From contig PMBY01000463.1 of NCBI GenBank assembly GCA_003153875.1, forward strand, positions 1-33,721: a stretch of 33,721 nucleotides of DNA, in the 5' to 3' direction. Source of the stretch: Myxococcales bacterium. Lineage in GTDB: Bacteria; Myxococcota; Polyangia; Fen-1088. Below the pieces are notes generated by a model, which saw only the letters and a list, made by a program, of their open reading frames with translations, was not told the DNA's origin and searched no databases. Numbering within the stretch: the first letter of the stretch is position 1; the number at the start of each line of letters is the position of its first letter. A program made the position numbers and the translations under genes. Shown piece by piece: positions 1 through 7,569 of this stretch.

Positions 1-322
1 CGTCGACCACGAGGATCGCGCCCTCGCAGGCCGCCAGCGCCCGGCTTACCTCGTAGTGAAAATCCACGTGGCCCGGCGTATCGATGAGGTTCAGCTCATA
101 GGTCTGGCCGTCGGCGGCCTTGTAGCTGAGACGCACGGTGGCCGCTTTGATGGTGATGCCCCGCTCGCGCTCCAGCTCCATGTTGTCGAGAAACTGCGCT
201 TTCTGCTCGCGCGCGCTCAGGGCGCCAGTCGCATCCAGCAAGCGATCCGCGAGGGTCGACTTTCCGTGATCGATATGCGCGATGACAGAGAAATTGCGTA
301 TCTGTTGAATTGGGGTCGGCAC
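1..322 (-). CDS. lepA: Elongation factor 4 (LepA), N-terminal part, cut by window edge
   Basis: Ribosome-associated translational GTPase that back-translocates or remodels stalled ribosomes. The 107 visible codons begin [20 protein letters not shown], the LepA hallmark: the P-loop AHIDHGKST, the switch I segment [10 protein letters not shown], and the G3 motif DTPGHVDF followed by the [13 protein letters not shown] stretch. The [20 protein letters not shown] form distinguishes LepA from EF-G, TypA and EF-Tu. The start is a GTG at 320-322, right before the family's usual PxxxIRNF beginning. The rest of the gene lies beyond position 1. It begins 6 bp after the stop of the ribbon-helix-helix gene, so the two are probably co-transcribed. 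Confidence 0.95.
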   Translation of the reverse strand, partial: MPTPIQQIRNFSVIAHIDHGKSTLADRLLDATGALSAREQKAQFLDNMELERERGITIKAATVRLSYKAADGQTYELNLIDTPGHVDFHYEVSRALAACEGAILVVD

Positions 323-328
323 AGACGG

Positions 329-514
329 CTACCGGCGAACGACGTCGAGAGAAAGTTGTCCGGGAAGATGACTCTTTTCCCGGTCGAGAACCAGGTCGAT
401 TCCCTGGCGGATATATTCCGCGACCGGCACCTTGGTTTTCTGGTGCAGAAGCTTGAGAACCTCGTACTGCTCCGGGGTGAGGTACACGGTTGTCGAAACC
501 TTTTTCCGTGCCAT
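329..514 (-). CDS. Small ribbon-helix-helix (CopG/MetJ-type) protein
   Basis: A 61-residue protein beginning MARKKVSTTVYLTPEQYEVL. The pattern is a basic N-terminal strand (KVSTTVYL), a first helix (PEQYEVLKLLHQKTK) and a second helix starting VPVAEYIRQGIDLVL, which fits the ribbon-helix-helix DNA-binding fold; such proteins dimerise and insert the strand into the major groove. I chose the ATG at 512-514 because the fold starts there; in-frame ATGs at 529 and 535 would add four or seven... five to seven residues without a better ribosome site. The stop lies 6 bp before lepA. No toxin gene adjoins it, so it may be a lone autoregulator. Function beyond DNA binding is unknown. Confidence 0.72.
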   Translation of the reverse strand: MARKKVSTTVYLTPEQYEVLKLLHQKTKVPVAEYIRQGIDLVLDREKSHLPGQLSLDVVRR

Positions 515-622
515 GACGGGACCATGCATGACCATACGCCAGCAGTCAATCGTTTACCGCGACACGACATCGATAACCAATGGTACTTGCTGCCACATTT
601 GTTTGGGCCTAGCCTTGCGACC

Positions 623-1426
623 ATGCTCTCTTGTCATGCGTCGTCACGCGGGCGTGGTCCGTCCCGCAAGGTCTTGGGCCTTCTGTTGGCCTGTTGCACG
701 GTTGTCTTCGCGATCTCGGGCTGCGGCAGCAGCAGCACCGCGGCCTCGCCCGGCACCGCCACCAGCGGGCTCAAGGTGAGTCAGAGCGATTTCGGCGCCC
801 AGTTCGATCGCTCACGCTGCGACGACAAGGGCAAGCAGGTCGTCACCGCCGACACCGACGGCGACGGCAAGCCTGATGTCATCAAACTTTTCACCATCGT
901 GGAGCAAGGTGGGCAGAAGGTGCAACAACTGGCCTGCCGCCAGGTCGACCTGAACCACGATGGAAAGATGGACATCATCTACAGCTACGGTCCAGGCGGA
1001 ATGCTCATGACCGAGGATTTTGACCTGGACTTCGACGGCAAGTTCGACGAACGCGTCTACTATCAGGAAGGCACGAAGGTGCGCATGGAGCGCGACATGA
1101 ACGGCGACGGGAAGCCCGACTACGTGGAGTTCTTCGAAGGCGGAAAGCTGGTTCGCGTCGAGCGTGATAGCAACGGTGACGGCAAACCCGACGAATGGCA
1201 GTACTACGAGAATGGCCGTCTCGACCGCATCGGGACTGACACGACCGGATCAGGCCGGGCCGACAAGTGGGAACGCAATCCTGAGACGGCCGAGGCGGCC
1301 CCGGAAGCACCCGCGGCGGCCGGCGCGGCTCCCGCGGCCAAAGGCACGGCTCCCGCAAGCCCCGCTCCTGCGGCCGGCGCCGCGGCTGGCGGCGATTCGG
1401 CGACAACAGGGGCCAAGAAGAAGTAG
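623..1426 (+). CDS. Lipoprotein with Asp-rich calcium-binding-type repeats
   Basis: A 267-residue predicted lipoprotein. The basic start and hydrophobic stretch VLGLLLACCTVVFAISGC form a lipoprotein signal peptide with lipid-modified Cys34. Between about residues 80 and 220 lie six loops of the DxDxDGxxD kind: DTDGDGKPD, DLNHDGKMD, DLDFDGKFD, DMNGDGKPD, DSNGDGKPD and a degenerate DTTGSGRAD. Such loops resemble EF-hand or thrombospondin type 3 calcium sites, and the repeats alternate with short beta-like segments (YYQEGTKV, FFEGGKLV, YYENGRLD). The last 50 residues are Ala/Pro-rich and low in complexity. The frame stays open upstream to 56, but that part is antisense to lepA and carries no signal peptide, so I start at the ATG at 623. 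Specific role unknown; probably envelope-bound. Confidence 0.75.
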   Translation: MLSCHASSRGRGPSRKVLGLLLACCTVVFAISGCGSSSTAASPGTATSGLKVSQSDFGAQFDRSRCDDKGKQVVTADTDGDGKPDVIKLFTIVEQGGQKVQQLACRQVDLNHDGKMDIIYSYGPGGMLMTEDFDLDFDGKFDERVYYQEGTKVRMERDMNGDGKPDYVEFFEGGKLVRVERDSNGDGKPDEWQYYENGRLDRIGTDTTGSGRADKWERNPETAEAAPEAPAAAGAAPAAKGTAPASPAPAAGAAAGGDSATTGAKKK

Positions 1427-1456
1427 CCCTTCGGGGCGACGGGAGAAGAGTTCCTG

Positions 1457-1816
1457 GTGCCCATGGAAAGACGTAGCGACGGACCTCGGCTCGCCCTTGA
1501 GGCTACCGCCGTCATCCACATCGACGTGTTGAGCCCGGCCATCTACTCGCGCATTGTCAACGCGAGCCAACGGGGCATGCAGCTGGTGATGCCCGATTCC
1601 CGACCCGTGGGAACCCGGATTCGGGTCACCGTACGTATCGAGGAGCCACCGCGCGAGATCACAGTAGCGGGAATCATCGTGCATACCGCCACTATGGAAA
1701 ACATCAACCCGCGCCTCTCGGCACGCATCGGGATCTTTCTCACCGAGACCGGCGAAGATTGGCGCGCCCTGTGCGACAGCTTGGCGCGACTGGCACCGAA
1801 GAAAAAGGCGAAGTAG
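1457..1816 (+). CDS. PilZ-domain protein, single domain
   Basis: A 119-residue single-domain protein. The N-terminal arginine cluster (ERRSDGPR) and the NASQRGM motif match the two PilZ signatures that bind cyclic di-GMP, an Arg-rich element and (D/N)xSxxG. The following beta strands (TRIRVTVRIEE, ITVAGIIVHTA) and the ARIGIFL strand fit the PilZ barrel. A GTG start at 1457 has GAAGAG 6 bp upstream; an ATG two codons later is the alternative. It follows the repeat lipoprotein by 30 bp and may share its transcript. PilZ proteins usually relay cyclic di-GMP to motility or secretion machinery; no partner can be named here. Confidence 0.72.
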   Translation: MPMERRSDGPRLALEATAVIHIDVLSPAIYSRIVNASQRGMQLVMPDSRPVGTRIRVTVRIEEPPREITVAGIIVHTATMENINPRLSARIGIFLTETGEDWRALCDSLARLAPKKKAK

Positions 1817-2009
1817 CGCAGGCCTGTGGCCTCGCCCTCCTTGCTGCCCCACCCGGAGGGCGCGATATCGAACGCAGAGTTGCGGTCTTCGGGTTCCGGT
1901 GGCTATTCGGCGAGACGCGCGTGGCGGGGCCTGGCGGCCAACTAGTTCTTCTCGAACCACTCCCGCAGCGCTTCCGGACTTCCGCGGACTGCTGTGGAAT
2001 CTCGAATTG

Positions 2010-2083
2010 TGGCGGGTCTCGGACTCGAACCGAGGGCCCGGCGCGTATGAAACGCCTGCTCTAACCAGCTGAGCTAACCCGCC
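2010..2083 (-). tRNA. tRNA-Met (anticodon CAT)
   Basis: A 74-nt cloverleaf on the minus strand. The acceptor stem GGCGGGT pairs with ACCCGCC; the D arm is GCTC/GAGC; the anticodon stem GGCGT/GCGCC closes the loop TTCATAC with anticodon CAT; the T arm CTCGG/CCGAG holds TTCGAGT. The discriminator is A and the next bases are CAA, so CCA is not encoded. It lacks the initiator features (the C1-A72 mismatch and three G-C pairs in the anticodon stem). Elongator Met is the best call, but a lysidine-modified tRNA-Ile2 also carries CAT and cannot be excluded by eye. Confidence 0.93.
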
Positions 2084-2143
2084 GTTTTTCTGATGCGTCG
2101 CTCTCCCGCCTGCTGCAAAGCCGACGAGAAACGACGCCGGGGG

Positions 2144-2171
2144 ATCTTGCTTGCCTAGCCTCGCCTGTCAA
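2144..2171 (-). promoter_or_regulatory. Candidate promoter of the tRNA gene
   Basis: On the minus strand a perfect -35 TTGACA (2166-2171) is followed after 16 bp by CAAGAT (2144-2149), a weak -10. The next bases are a run of C and G, a GC-rich discriminator as in stringently controlled stable-RNA promoters. The tRNA 5' end lies about 55 bp downstream of the predicted transcription start. Confidence 0.4.
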
Positions 2172-2207
2172 GCTCTGAGACAGAAAGTGTGAAGGTCGCG
2201 TGATTCC

Positions 2208-2235
2208 TTGACGGAGCCCCTGCTGCTCCTATAGA
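2208..2235 (+). promoter_or_regulatory. Candidate sigma70-type promoter of the DUF507 gene
   Basis: TTGACG (2208-2213), a 16-bp spacer, then TATAGA (2230-2235). Both boxes are one base or two from consensus. The ATG at 2249 is only 13 bp after the -10 box, so the 5' leader would be about 7 nt. Confidence 0.55.
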
Positions 2236-2248
2236 AGCCGCAAGAGCC

Positions 2249-2767
2249 ATGCGTCTCTATGCCGGAAAGATCCCCGTGATTGGTGCCGAGATTATCAAGG
2301 CACTCATCGATGCGGAGGATATCTCGGTCACTGACCGGGCCGAAGCCGATCTCGACGTGCAGGCTGTGCTGAAGGAGTACCTGCGCCTAGAGCGAGAGAT
2401 CACGGACAAGGCGAAGGATCTGCTGCAAAAGCGCAACCTGCCCTATGAGCAGTTCGGCAAGGTCAAGCGCTCCCTCGCCAACGAAAAGAGCTTCGGCCTG
2501 GGCGACGAGGGTCTGGAATGGATGACCACGCAGATCATCGAGTCCTTCATGCAATCCCTGCATGTGGAGGAGATCTTCGCCGACGACGCCACTCTGCGAA
2601 AGCGAATGGTCGACATCCTCAAGAAGCATATGCAGATTGACGACGAGGTCGACGCCGAGGTGCGCCGCCGGATCAAGAATCTGGAAGAGGGAACCGCCAC
2701 CTGGGAGGTCGAGTACCAGAAGGCGCTCGATCAGATCAAAAAGAACCGGCGCCTCGACGAGAAGTAG
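2249..2767 (+). CDS. DUF507 family protein
   Basis: A 172-residue protein that starts MRLYAGKIPVIGAEIIKALI, the hallmark opening of the DUF507 family (conserved in Deltaproteobacteria and Aquificae; no known function). It is highly charged and helical throughout. The first half holds the RLYxGKIP start and a LEREITDKAKD helix. The second half (FGLGDEGLEWMTTQIIESF, then VEEIFADDATLRKRMVDIL) has the family's other conserved block. No signal peptide, so cytoplasmic. The length is what I recall for the family. The start is fixed by the conserved N-terminus. Confidence 0.85.
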   Translation: MRLYAGKIPVIGAEIIKALIDAEDISVTDRAEADLDVQAVLKEYLRLEREITDKAKDLLQKRNLPYEQFGKVKRSLANEKSFGLGDEGLEWMTTQIIESFMQSLHVEEIFADDATLRKRMVDILKKHMQIDDEVDAEVRRRIKNLEEGTATWEVEYQKALDQIKKNRRLDEK

Positions 2768-2830
2768 GCGAGGACCGCCTCGCGGAAATTCGTGGCTGGG
2801 TGAATGGCACATCCTCCACGCAAGGCCACC

Positions 2831-4333
2831 ATGAACGCGCGCTCGCGGCTGGCGCTGGCGCCCGCCGTGGGGCTGGCAGGAATGGCCGTGGTGGCCTTTG
2901 TCTATGTGGCCCTGCGGCGCATGAGCTACCCCTTCGATCTCGAATGGATGGAGGGAAGCATCGTCGAACACGTCCAGCGCGTGCTGGACGGGAAGCCCAT
3001 CTTCGCGAGTCCCTCGGTCGAATTCGTCCCGTATCTCTACAACCCGCTCTACTACTATCTGTCCGCGCTGGTGGCCAAGGCCATGGGCAACGGCACCTCC
3101 ACGCTTCGCTTCGTGTCGTTCTGCTGCACCCTCGCGCTGTTCGCGACGCTCTACCAACTGGTCGCCCGAGAGTCGAAGAGCCGCCTCTGTGCCGTGCTCA
3201 CCCTGGGCGTCTTCGCCGCCACCTTTGGACTCAACGGGCAGTGGTTCGATCTGGCACGCACCGACACGCTCTTCGCAGCACTGCTTCTTGGCTCGGCCTG
3301 GTGCGTTCGTTTTGCCGAACGGAGGCGCGGCCTTCTCGTCGGAGCAGCCCTCTTCTGCTTGGCGTTCCTGGCCAAGCAGACGGCGCTTCCATCGCTTGTG
3401 GCCCTGGCGCTTGGAGCGTGGGCCCTGCGCGGATTTCGACGTTCGCTCTGGTTCACCTTGCCCGCGGTATTGCTCACCGGCGGAAGCGTGCTCTGCCTGA
3501 ACCTGTGGACCGGCGGGTGGTACTGGTACTACGCCTTCATGGTGCCCTTCGGCCACACGACCAGCGGCAGGGAGTCGCTCGTCTTCGACTTCTGGCGCGT
3601 CGAAACCCTCGCCCAGCTTCCTGTTCCCACGCTCGCCTTCATCGTTCTGCTCGCCAGCCCCAAAGGGGGCACCCACCGCGGCCCGTGGCTGTTTTACGTG
3701 CTCTTCTGCTCGTGTCAGTTGATGGCGGCCTATCTGGTCCGAATTCACGGCGGCAGCTATCTGAATGATCTGATCCCCGCCCACGTCGGTCTCAGCATCG
3801 CTTTCGGACTCGTCTTCGCCGCAGGGTTCGAGCGCGCCAAAGAACTCGGTCCCGCGTGGCTGGAACGGGCCAGACTCGTCGGGGGAATCGTCGCGGCAGT
3901 GCAACTCGCCGCGCTGATGTACAACCCGCAGGCCATGTTGCCGAAAGCCGGCGATCTCGAGGCCGGGATGGCGTTCATCGAACACCTGCGTGAAGCCCCG
4001 GGCGAGGTCTTCGTCCCGCAGCACCCCAATCTTGCGAGGCTGGCTGGCAAGCCTTCGCATGCCGCGTTCCAGGCGATGTCCGATATGCTCCTCCTGGAAG
4101 TCGATCCGTTCGACGCCAAGGGCACGCTCTACCGCGCATTCCACGAGGCCTTCGCGAGCCATCGCTTCTCGACGATTGTTCTAGACCATCGTGATAGGTG
4201 GTTCTTTCAGGACGATCTGCGTGATTACTATCGGCCCGCGGGCGTCACGTGGTTCGACCAGCCCGACGTGTTCTTCCCGACGACGGGTGGTCCTTGCCGA
4301 CCCGACTGGGTCTACCTCCCGGCCCGACCGTGA
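2831..4333 (+). CDS. Polytopic membrane glycosyltransferase-like protein (GT39/ArnT-like)
   Basis: A 500-residue integral membrane protein with a first membrane helix at about residues 7-27, then the motif PFDLEWMEGSIVEHVQRVLDG in the first external loop (acidic pair D36/E38), and about ten hydrophobic helices. This layout, with an acidic motif in the first long loop and a NPLYYYLSA segment after it, is that of lipid-linked-sugar glycosyltransferases of the PMT/ArnT kind (GT39, PMT_2), which move a sugar from a polyprenyl carrier onto lipid or protein in the periplasm. The C-terminal 120 residues are soluble. I chose the ATG at 2831, which has AAGG 5 bp upstream; an in-frame ATG at 2804 would add nine residues. 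Substrate unknown. Confidence 0.7.
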   Translation: MNARSRLALAPAVGLAGMAVVAFVYVALRRMSYPFDLEWMEGSIVEHVQRVLDGKPIFASPSVEFVPYLYNPLYYYLSALVAKAMGNGTSTLRFVSFCCTLALFATLYQLVARESKSRLCAVLTLGVFAATFGLNGQWFDLARTDTLFAALLLGSAWCVRFAERRRGLLVGAALFCLAFLAKQTALPSLVALALGAWALRGFRRSLWFTLPAVLLTGGSVLCLNLWTGGWYWYYAFMVPFGHTTSGRESLVFDFWRVETLAQLPVPTLAFIVLLASPKGGTHRGPWLFYVLFCSCQLMAAYLVRIHGGSYLNDLIPAHVGLSIAFGLVFAAGFERAKELGPAWLERARLVGGIVAAVQLAALMYNPQAMLPKAGDLEAGMAFIEHLREAPGEVFVPQHPNLARLAGKPSHAAFQAMSDMLLLEVDPFDAKGTLYRAFHEAFASHRFSTIVLDHRDRWFFQDDLRDYYRPAGVTWFDQPDVFFPTTGGPCRPDWVYLPARP

Positions 4334-4349
4334 GCGCAAATCGCTCTGT

Positions 4350-5141
4350 TTAGGGTCCGGGGCGCTTGCGCACGATGGGTTCGCTCGGTGAAACGGGCTG
4401 ACTGGCCGGCGGCGGCGCCTTGACCTCCGGCTGTGCCATCGGCCCCGGCGAAGGTCGCGGGCGTCGATCACGCGCTAGTGACAGCACCATGCGCACCGCC
4501 TTGTCAATGCCGACTGCCACGTCGCTCAGGCGTGCGTCGTCGATCATATAGGCTGGCGTGCTGACGACGCTGGTCTTTTGGTCGACCATGATGTCGCGCA
4601 CCGGGCACGGTCGCACGTCGGCCCCCATGACCGCGGCGTGCTTGGCCGGCTCGCACGCCCGCGCACCGAGAGTGATGCGGACGCCGGCCACCGGCCCGAG
4701 CACCCGCGCGGCCAGGATGGGCGCCAAACAGATGAATCCCATGGGCCGTCGCCGTGCCAGCATGGCCTTGAGCAGACGCTCCACCTCGGGATGCACTTTG
4801 CAGACCACGCCTTTGTCAGCGTAATCCGACAACACATTGGCCACGCCCTCGCCGCCCGGGAAGATGAGCGCGTCGAGCTCGTTGTCGCGTACGCTGGCGA
4901 TGTCGAGCAACTGGCCGCGCGCGATGCGGGCCGCTTCCGCCGGCACCCGACGCGGGCTCGCATTTGGGTCGACCTTGCCACTCAGATGGTCCACCACCCG
5001 CGCCTGGGTCAGGTCCGGGGCCAGGCAGACCGGCTCGGCCCCGCCGCGTTCGAGCGACAGAAGAGTCAGGACTGCTTCGCGAACCTCGGAACCGTCCTCG
5101 GAACCGCAGCCAGAAAGAACGACACCCACGCGCTTGGCCAT
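4350..5141 (-). CDS. elbB: ElbB-type glyoxalase (DJ-1/PfpI superfamily)
   Basis: Matches E. coli ElbB closely: N-terminal VGVVLSGCGSEDGSEVREA, the DALIFPGGEGVANVLSDYA block, the nucleophile elbow GFICLAP with Cys138, and CPVRDIMVDQ followed by STPAYM. ElbB is a DJ-1/PfpI-fold enzyme with glyoxalase activity, linked genetically to isoprenoid synthesis. The family is about 217 residues; this one has 263, with an extra C-terminal tail of some 40 residues rich in Pro and Arg. The ATG at 5139-5141 matches the family start. It converges on the membrane glycosyltransferase gene with a 16-bp gap. It lies downstream of tgt on the same strand, but a 200-bp gap with a large palindrome separates them. 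Confidence 0.9.
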   Translation of the reverse strand: MAKRVGVVLSGCGSEDGSEVREAVLTLLSLERGGAEPVCLAPDLTQARVVDHLSGKVDPNASPRRVPAEAARIARGQLLDIASVRDNELDALIFPGGEGVANVLSDYADKGVVCKVHPEVERLLKAMLARRRPMGFICLAPILAARVLGPVAGVRITLGARACEPAKHAAVMGADVRPCPVRDIMVDQKTSVVSTPAYMIDDARLSDVAVGIDKAVRMVLSLARDRRPRPSPGPMAQPEVKAPPPASQPVSPSEPIVRKRPGP

Positions 5142-5200
5142 GCCACAGCGCTAGCAGATTTCTTCACGGGATCCAAGTGAGAGAGCCCGAGATCCGGATC

Positions 5201-5318
5201 TCACCACAGAGGGCACAGCGGCCACAGAGCCAGATCGGAAAGGGAAGGGTTGGGTTCTGGCCGATCCGAACCCCTTCTTCCTGTCCAACCTCTGTGTTCT
5301 TTGTGCTCTCTGTGGTGA
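5201..5318. repeat. Long imperfect palindrome with CACAGAG-type arms
   Basis: Two 29-bp arms face each other: 5201-5229 (starting TCACCACAGAGGGCACAG) and, inverted, 5290-5318 (ending GCTCTCTGTGGTGA). They match at 24 of 29 positions and enclose 60 bp that itself pairs partly (GGGTTGGGTTC against GAACCCC; GATCGG against CCGATC). The arms contain short CACAGAG/CACAG repeats. Similar CACCACAGAG intergenic palindromes are scattered in many environmental bacterial genomes (from memory). It fills the gap between tgt (ends 5342) and elbB and could form a transcript hairpin. Confidence 0.75.
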
Positions 5319-5341
5319 ACAAGCTCGCTTCCCCGTTCGAG

Positions 5342-6445
5342 CTAGATTGCCGCCGCAGGACCGCACTGCGCGACGTACGCGGGCAGCCGGCCCTCCAGAA
5401 TTGCCTGGCGCGCGCCCCGCACCAGCGAAAGATAGTGTTCGAGGTTGTGCAAGGTCGCGAGCCGGTAGTAGAGGATTTCCTTCACGCGAAAAAGGTGAGC
5501 CAGATAGGCGCGGCTGTAGCGCCGACAGGCCTCGCAGGCACAGCCTTCTTCGATGGGGAGCGCGGAAGTGCAATGAACCGCATTCGCGATGTTGATGTGG
5601 CCCCCGCGCACGAACAGGCGGCCGTTGCGTGCGGCTCGCGTGGGCATCACGCAGTCGAACATGTCGATGCCCGCAACAATGGCAACCAGAAGATCCGTCG
5701 GCGTTCCCACGCCCATCAGATAGCGCGGACGCGCCTCGGGCATACGCGGGCCGATCTCCCGCACCACCGCATGCATCGTCTCAGGCGGTTCCCCCACACT
5801 GAGCCCGCCCAACGCCGTACCATCGAACGGCATCTCGGCGATCGCGCCCAGGTGTTCCGTGCGCAGGACAAGGTCAGTGCCCCCTTGCACGATGCCGAAG
5901 CGCAACTGTCCCGGCGCTGGCGTGCTGCCCACACAGCGGCGCGCCCACCTTGTAGTCCGCTCCATTGCCCGCACCAGCACCTCGCGGGACGCGTCTGAAG
6001 CGGGACACTCGTCAAAGGCCATGGCGATGTCGCTGCCCAGGTCGGCCTGGATGGCCATGGCCGACTCGGGCGTCAAGCGCTGCTCGCTGCCGTCGACATG
6101 CGAATGGAAGGTCACGCCGTCGTCGTCGATCTTGCGGCGCCCCTTGTGACTGAACACCTGGTAGCCACCCGAATCGGTGAGGATGGCGCGCGGCCAAGCC
6201 ATGAAGGTGTGCAGCCCGCCCAGGTCGCGCACCAGCCCAGCCCCCGGACGCATGGCCAGGTGATAGGTGTTGGCCAGGACGATCTGCGCGCCCAGCGCTT
6301 CCAGATCGCCGGAGGCCAGCGACTTCACCGTGGCCTGCGTACCCACCGGCATGAACACGGGCGTTTCCACTGATCCGTGGTTGGTCTGCAGCACCCCGGC
6401 CCGCGCTTCGCCACAGTGTGCTTGCACGGAAAACGTGGCGCTCAC
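5342..6445 (-). CDS. tgt: Queuine tRNA-ribosyltransferase (tRNA-guanine transglycosylase)
   Basis: Exchanges guanine 34 of GU(N)-anticodon tRNAs for preQ1, the base-swap step of queuosine synthesis, in the cytoplasm. Visible features: TPVFMPVGTQATVKSL near the start, the substrate motif LTDSGGYQVFS with Asp91, the GGLSVGE segment near 213-219, the nucleophile block GIDMFDCVMPTRAARNG (260-275), and the zinc site Cys302, Cys304, Cys307 (CACEAC) plus His333. Length 367 matches the family (about 370). The GTG start at 6443-6445 overlaps the queA stop in a GTGA arrangement, so the two genes are translationally coupled. Confidence 0.97.
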   Translation of the reverse strand: MSATFSVQAHCGEARAGVLQTNHGSVETPVFMPVGTQATVKSLASGDLEALGAQIVLANTYHLAMRPGAGLVRDLGGLHTFMAWPRAILTDSGGYQVFSHKGRRKIDDDGVTFHSHVDGSEQRLTPESAMAIQADLGSDIAMAFDECPASDASREVLVRAMERTTRWARRCVGSTPAPGQLRFGIVQGGTDLVLRTEHLGAIAEMPFDGTALGGLSVGEPPETMHAVVREIGPRMPEARPRYLMGVGTPTDLLVAIVAGIDMFDCVMPTRAARNGRLFVRGGHINIANAVHCTSALPIEEGCACEACRRYSRAYLAHLFRVKEILYYRLATLHNLEHYLSLVRGARQAILEGRLPAYVAQCGPAAAI

Positions 6446-7542
6446 GACAGCACGCTCCCAGGACGGATGAACATGGCATCGCCGTAGCTGTAGAATCGGT
6501 AGCCGCGTTCGATGGCCTCGCGGTACGCGTCCAACACGCGCTCACGACCGGCAAATGCCGCCACCAGCATGAGCAACGTCGAGCGGGGCAAGTGAAAATT
6601 GGTCACCAGATCGGTTACCACGCGAAACTCGGCCCCTGGCACAAGAAACAGGCGGGTCGAACCGCGGCCGGCAGCCAACGGACCCATCCGGGCCAGGGTC
6701 TCCAAGGTTCGCACCACCGTGGTGCCCACGGCCACGATGGGCCGGCCTTGTGCCTGAGCCTGCCGCAAGCTCTGGGCGGCAGCCTCGGAAACCTGATAGC
6801 GTTCGGCATCCAGGCGGTGCTGTGTGATATCCGGCGTGGTGACCGGGCGAAAGGTGCCAGGCCCCACATGCAAGGTGATGCGCGCGATCTCGTGGCCCGC
6901 GGCCTCCAGCTTGGTCAGAAGCTCCTCGGTGAAATGCAGGCCCGCGGTGGGAGCCGCGACGGCGCCCGGCTGGCGCGCGTAGACGGTCTGGTAGCGAATC
7001 CTGTCGTCGGCCGGCCGAACCACGGTCCCCTGCTCCTTTCGCGCTGCCTCGATGTAGGGTGGCAGTGGAACCGTGCCGATCTTCTCGATGCGCGCCAGCA
7101 ACTCTTCCTGGCCTGGCCCCGAGAAGCGAAGCTCGACCTCTCCCCGCGGTCCACGCCCGAGAATTTCGGCCTGCAGATCACCTGCGAACCGCAAGCGCGC
7201 GCCGGGCGGCTGCCGGCCCAACCCGCGCGCCAGTGCCTGCCAATCTTCGCGCCAGTTCGCATCGCCGCTGCTGTCATCAGCGGACATCCGCTCGACCAGA
7301 AGGATCTCAACCCGACCGCCCGTGGACTTGGTTCCTGACAGGCGCGCCGGAATGACGCGCGTGTCGTTAACCACCAGCAAGGACCGCGGGCGGAGAAAGC
7401 GAGCGATATCTCCGAAAAGAGCATGATTGCGCTCGCCCGTGTCTCGGCTAAGAATCAGCAAACGCGCTTCGTCCCTCTGAGGGGCGGGTTGCGTGGCAAC
7501 CCGTTGAAATGGTAGCTGGTAGTTGAAATCTTCGGTTCGCAG
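6442..7542 (-). CDS. queA: S-adenosylmethionine:tRNA ribosyltransferase-isomerase, apparent CTG start
   Basis: Transfers and rearranges the ribosyl group of SAM onto preQ1-tRNA to make epoxyqueuosine. Conserved blocks: VNDTRVIPARL, the GPGTFRPV segment, TAGLHFTEELL, and PRSTLLMLVAAFAG. The first ATG/GTG/TTG in frame would be TTG at 7461, which removes the conserved N-terminal 27 residues. Upstream, in the same frame and before a stop, the sequence reads (M)RTEDFNYQLPF...QRDEARLLIL, the usual QueA beginning. The only plausible initiation codon there is CTG at 7540-7542, with GAGGAG 10 bp upstream. From it the protein has 366 residues. The stop overlaps the tgt start. The divergent PilZ gene begins 27 bp away. 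Confidence 0.93.
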   Translation of the reverse strand: MRTEDFNYQLPFQRVATQPAPQRDEARLLILSRDTGERNHALFGDIARFLRPRSLLVVNDTRVIPARLSGTKSTGGRVEILLVERMSADDSSGDANWREDWQALARGLGRQPPGARLRFAGDLQAEILGRGPRGEVELRFSGPGQEELLARIEKIGTVPLPPYIEAARKEQGTVVRPADDRIRYQTVYARQPGAVAAPTAGLHFTEELLTKLEAAGHEIARITLHVGPGTFRPVTTPDITQHRLDAERYQVSEAAAQSLRQAQAQGRPIVAVGTTVVRTLETLARMGPLAAGRGSTRLFLVPGAEFRVVTDLVTNFHLPRSTLLMLVAAFAGRERVLDAYREAIERGYRFYSYGDAMFIRPGSVLS

Positions 7543-7552
7543 GTAGTATCAA
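7523..7552 (+). promoter_or_regulatory. Possible promoter of the two-domain PilZ gene inside queA
   Basis: TTGAAA (7523-7528), 18 bp, TATCAA (7547-7552) on the plus strand, inside the first codons of queA and across its start. A second TTGAAAT lies 19 bp upstream at 7504, so TTGAAAT occurs as a direct repeat. With only 27 bp between the two divergent start codons, some promoter must lie in coding sequence; whether it is this one is unproven. Confidence 0.35.
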
Positions 7553-7569
7553 CTCCTCAAAGGCGTAGC

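Noticed and set aside
1940..2009. Short minus-strand coding-like tail (ending SPEALREWFEKN) just past the tRNA 3' end
   Set aside because: It looks like a protein C-terminus and could be a remnant of something inserted at the tRNA, but it is too short to identify and no repeat of the tRNA end was found.
1817..2009. Possible gene or terminator between the small PilZ gene and the tRNA
   Set aside because: Reading frames here are shadows without family features, and no hairpin with a T run was seen.
2387..4162. 591-residue minus-strand reading frame opposite DUF507 and the membrane glycosyltransferase
   Set aside because: Composition is that of an antisense high-GC frame, and both plus-strand genes have recognisable family features.
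7459..7461. TTG as the queA start
   Set aside because: It would delete the conserved RTEDFNYQLPF...QRDEAR N-terminus, which is in frame upstream with a ribosome site.
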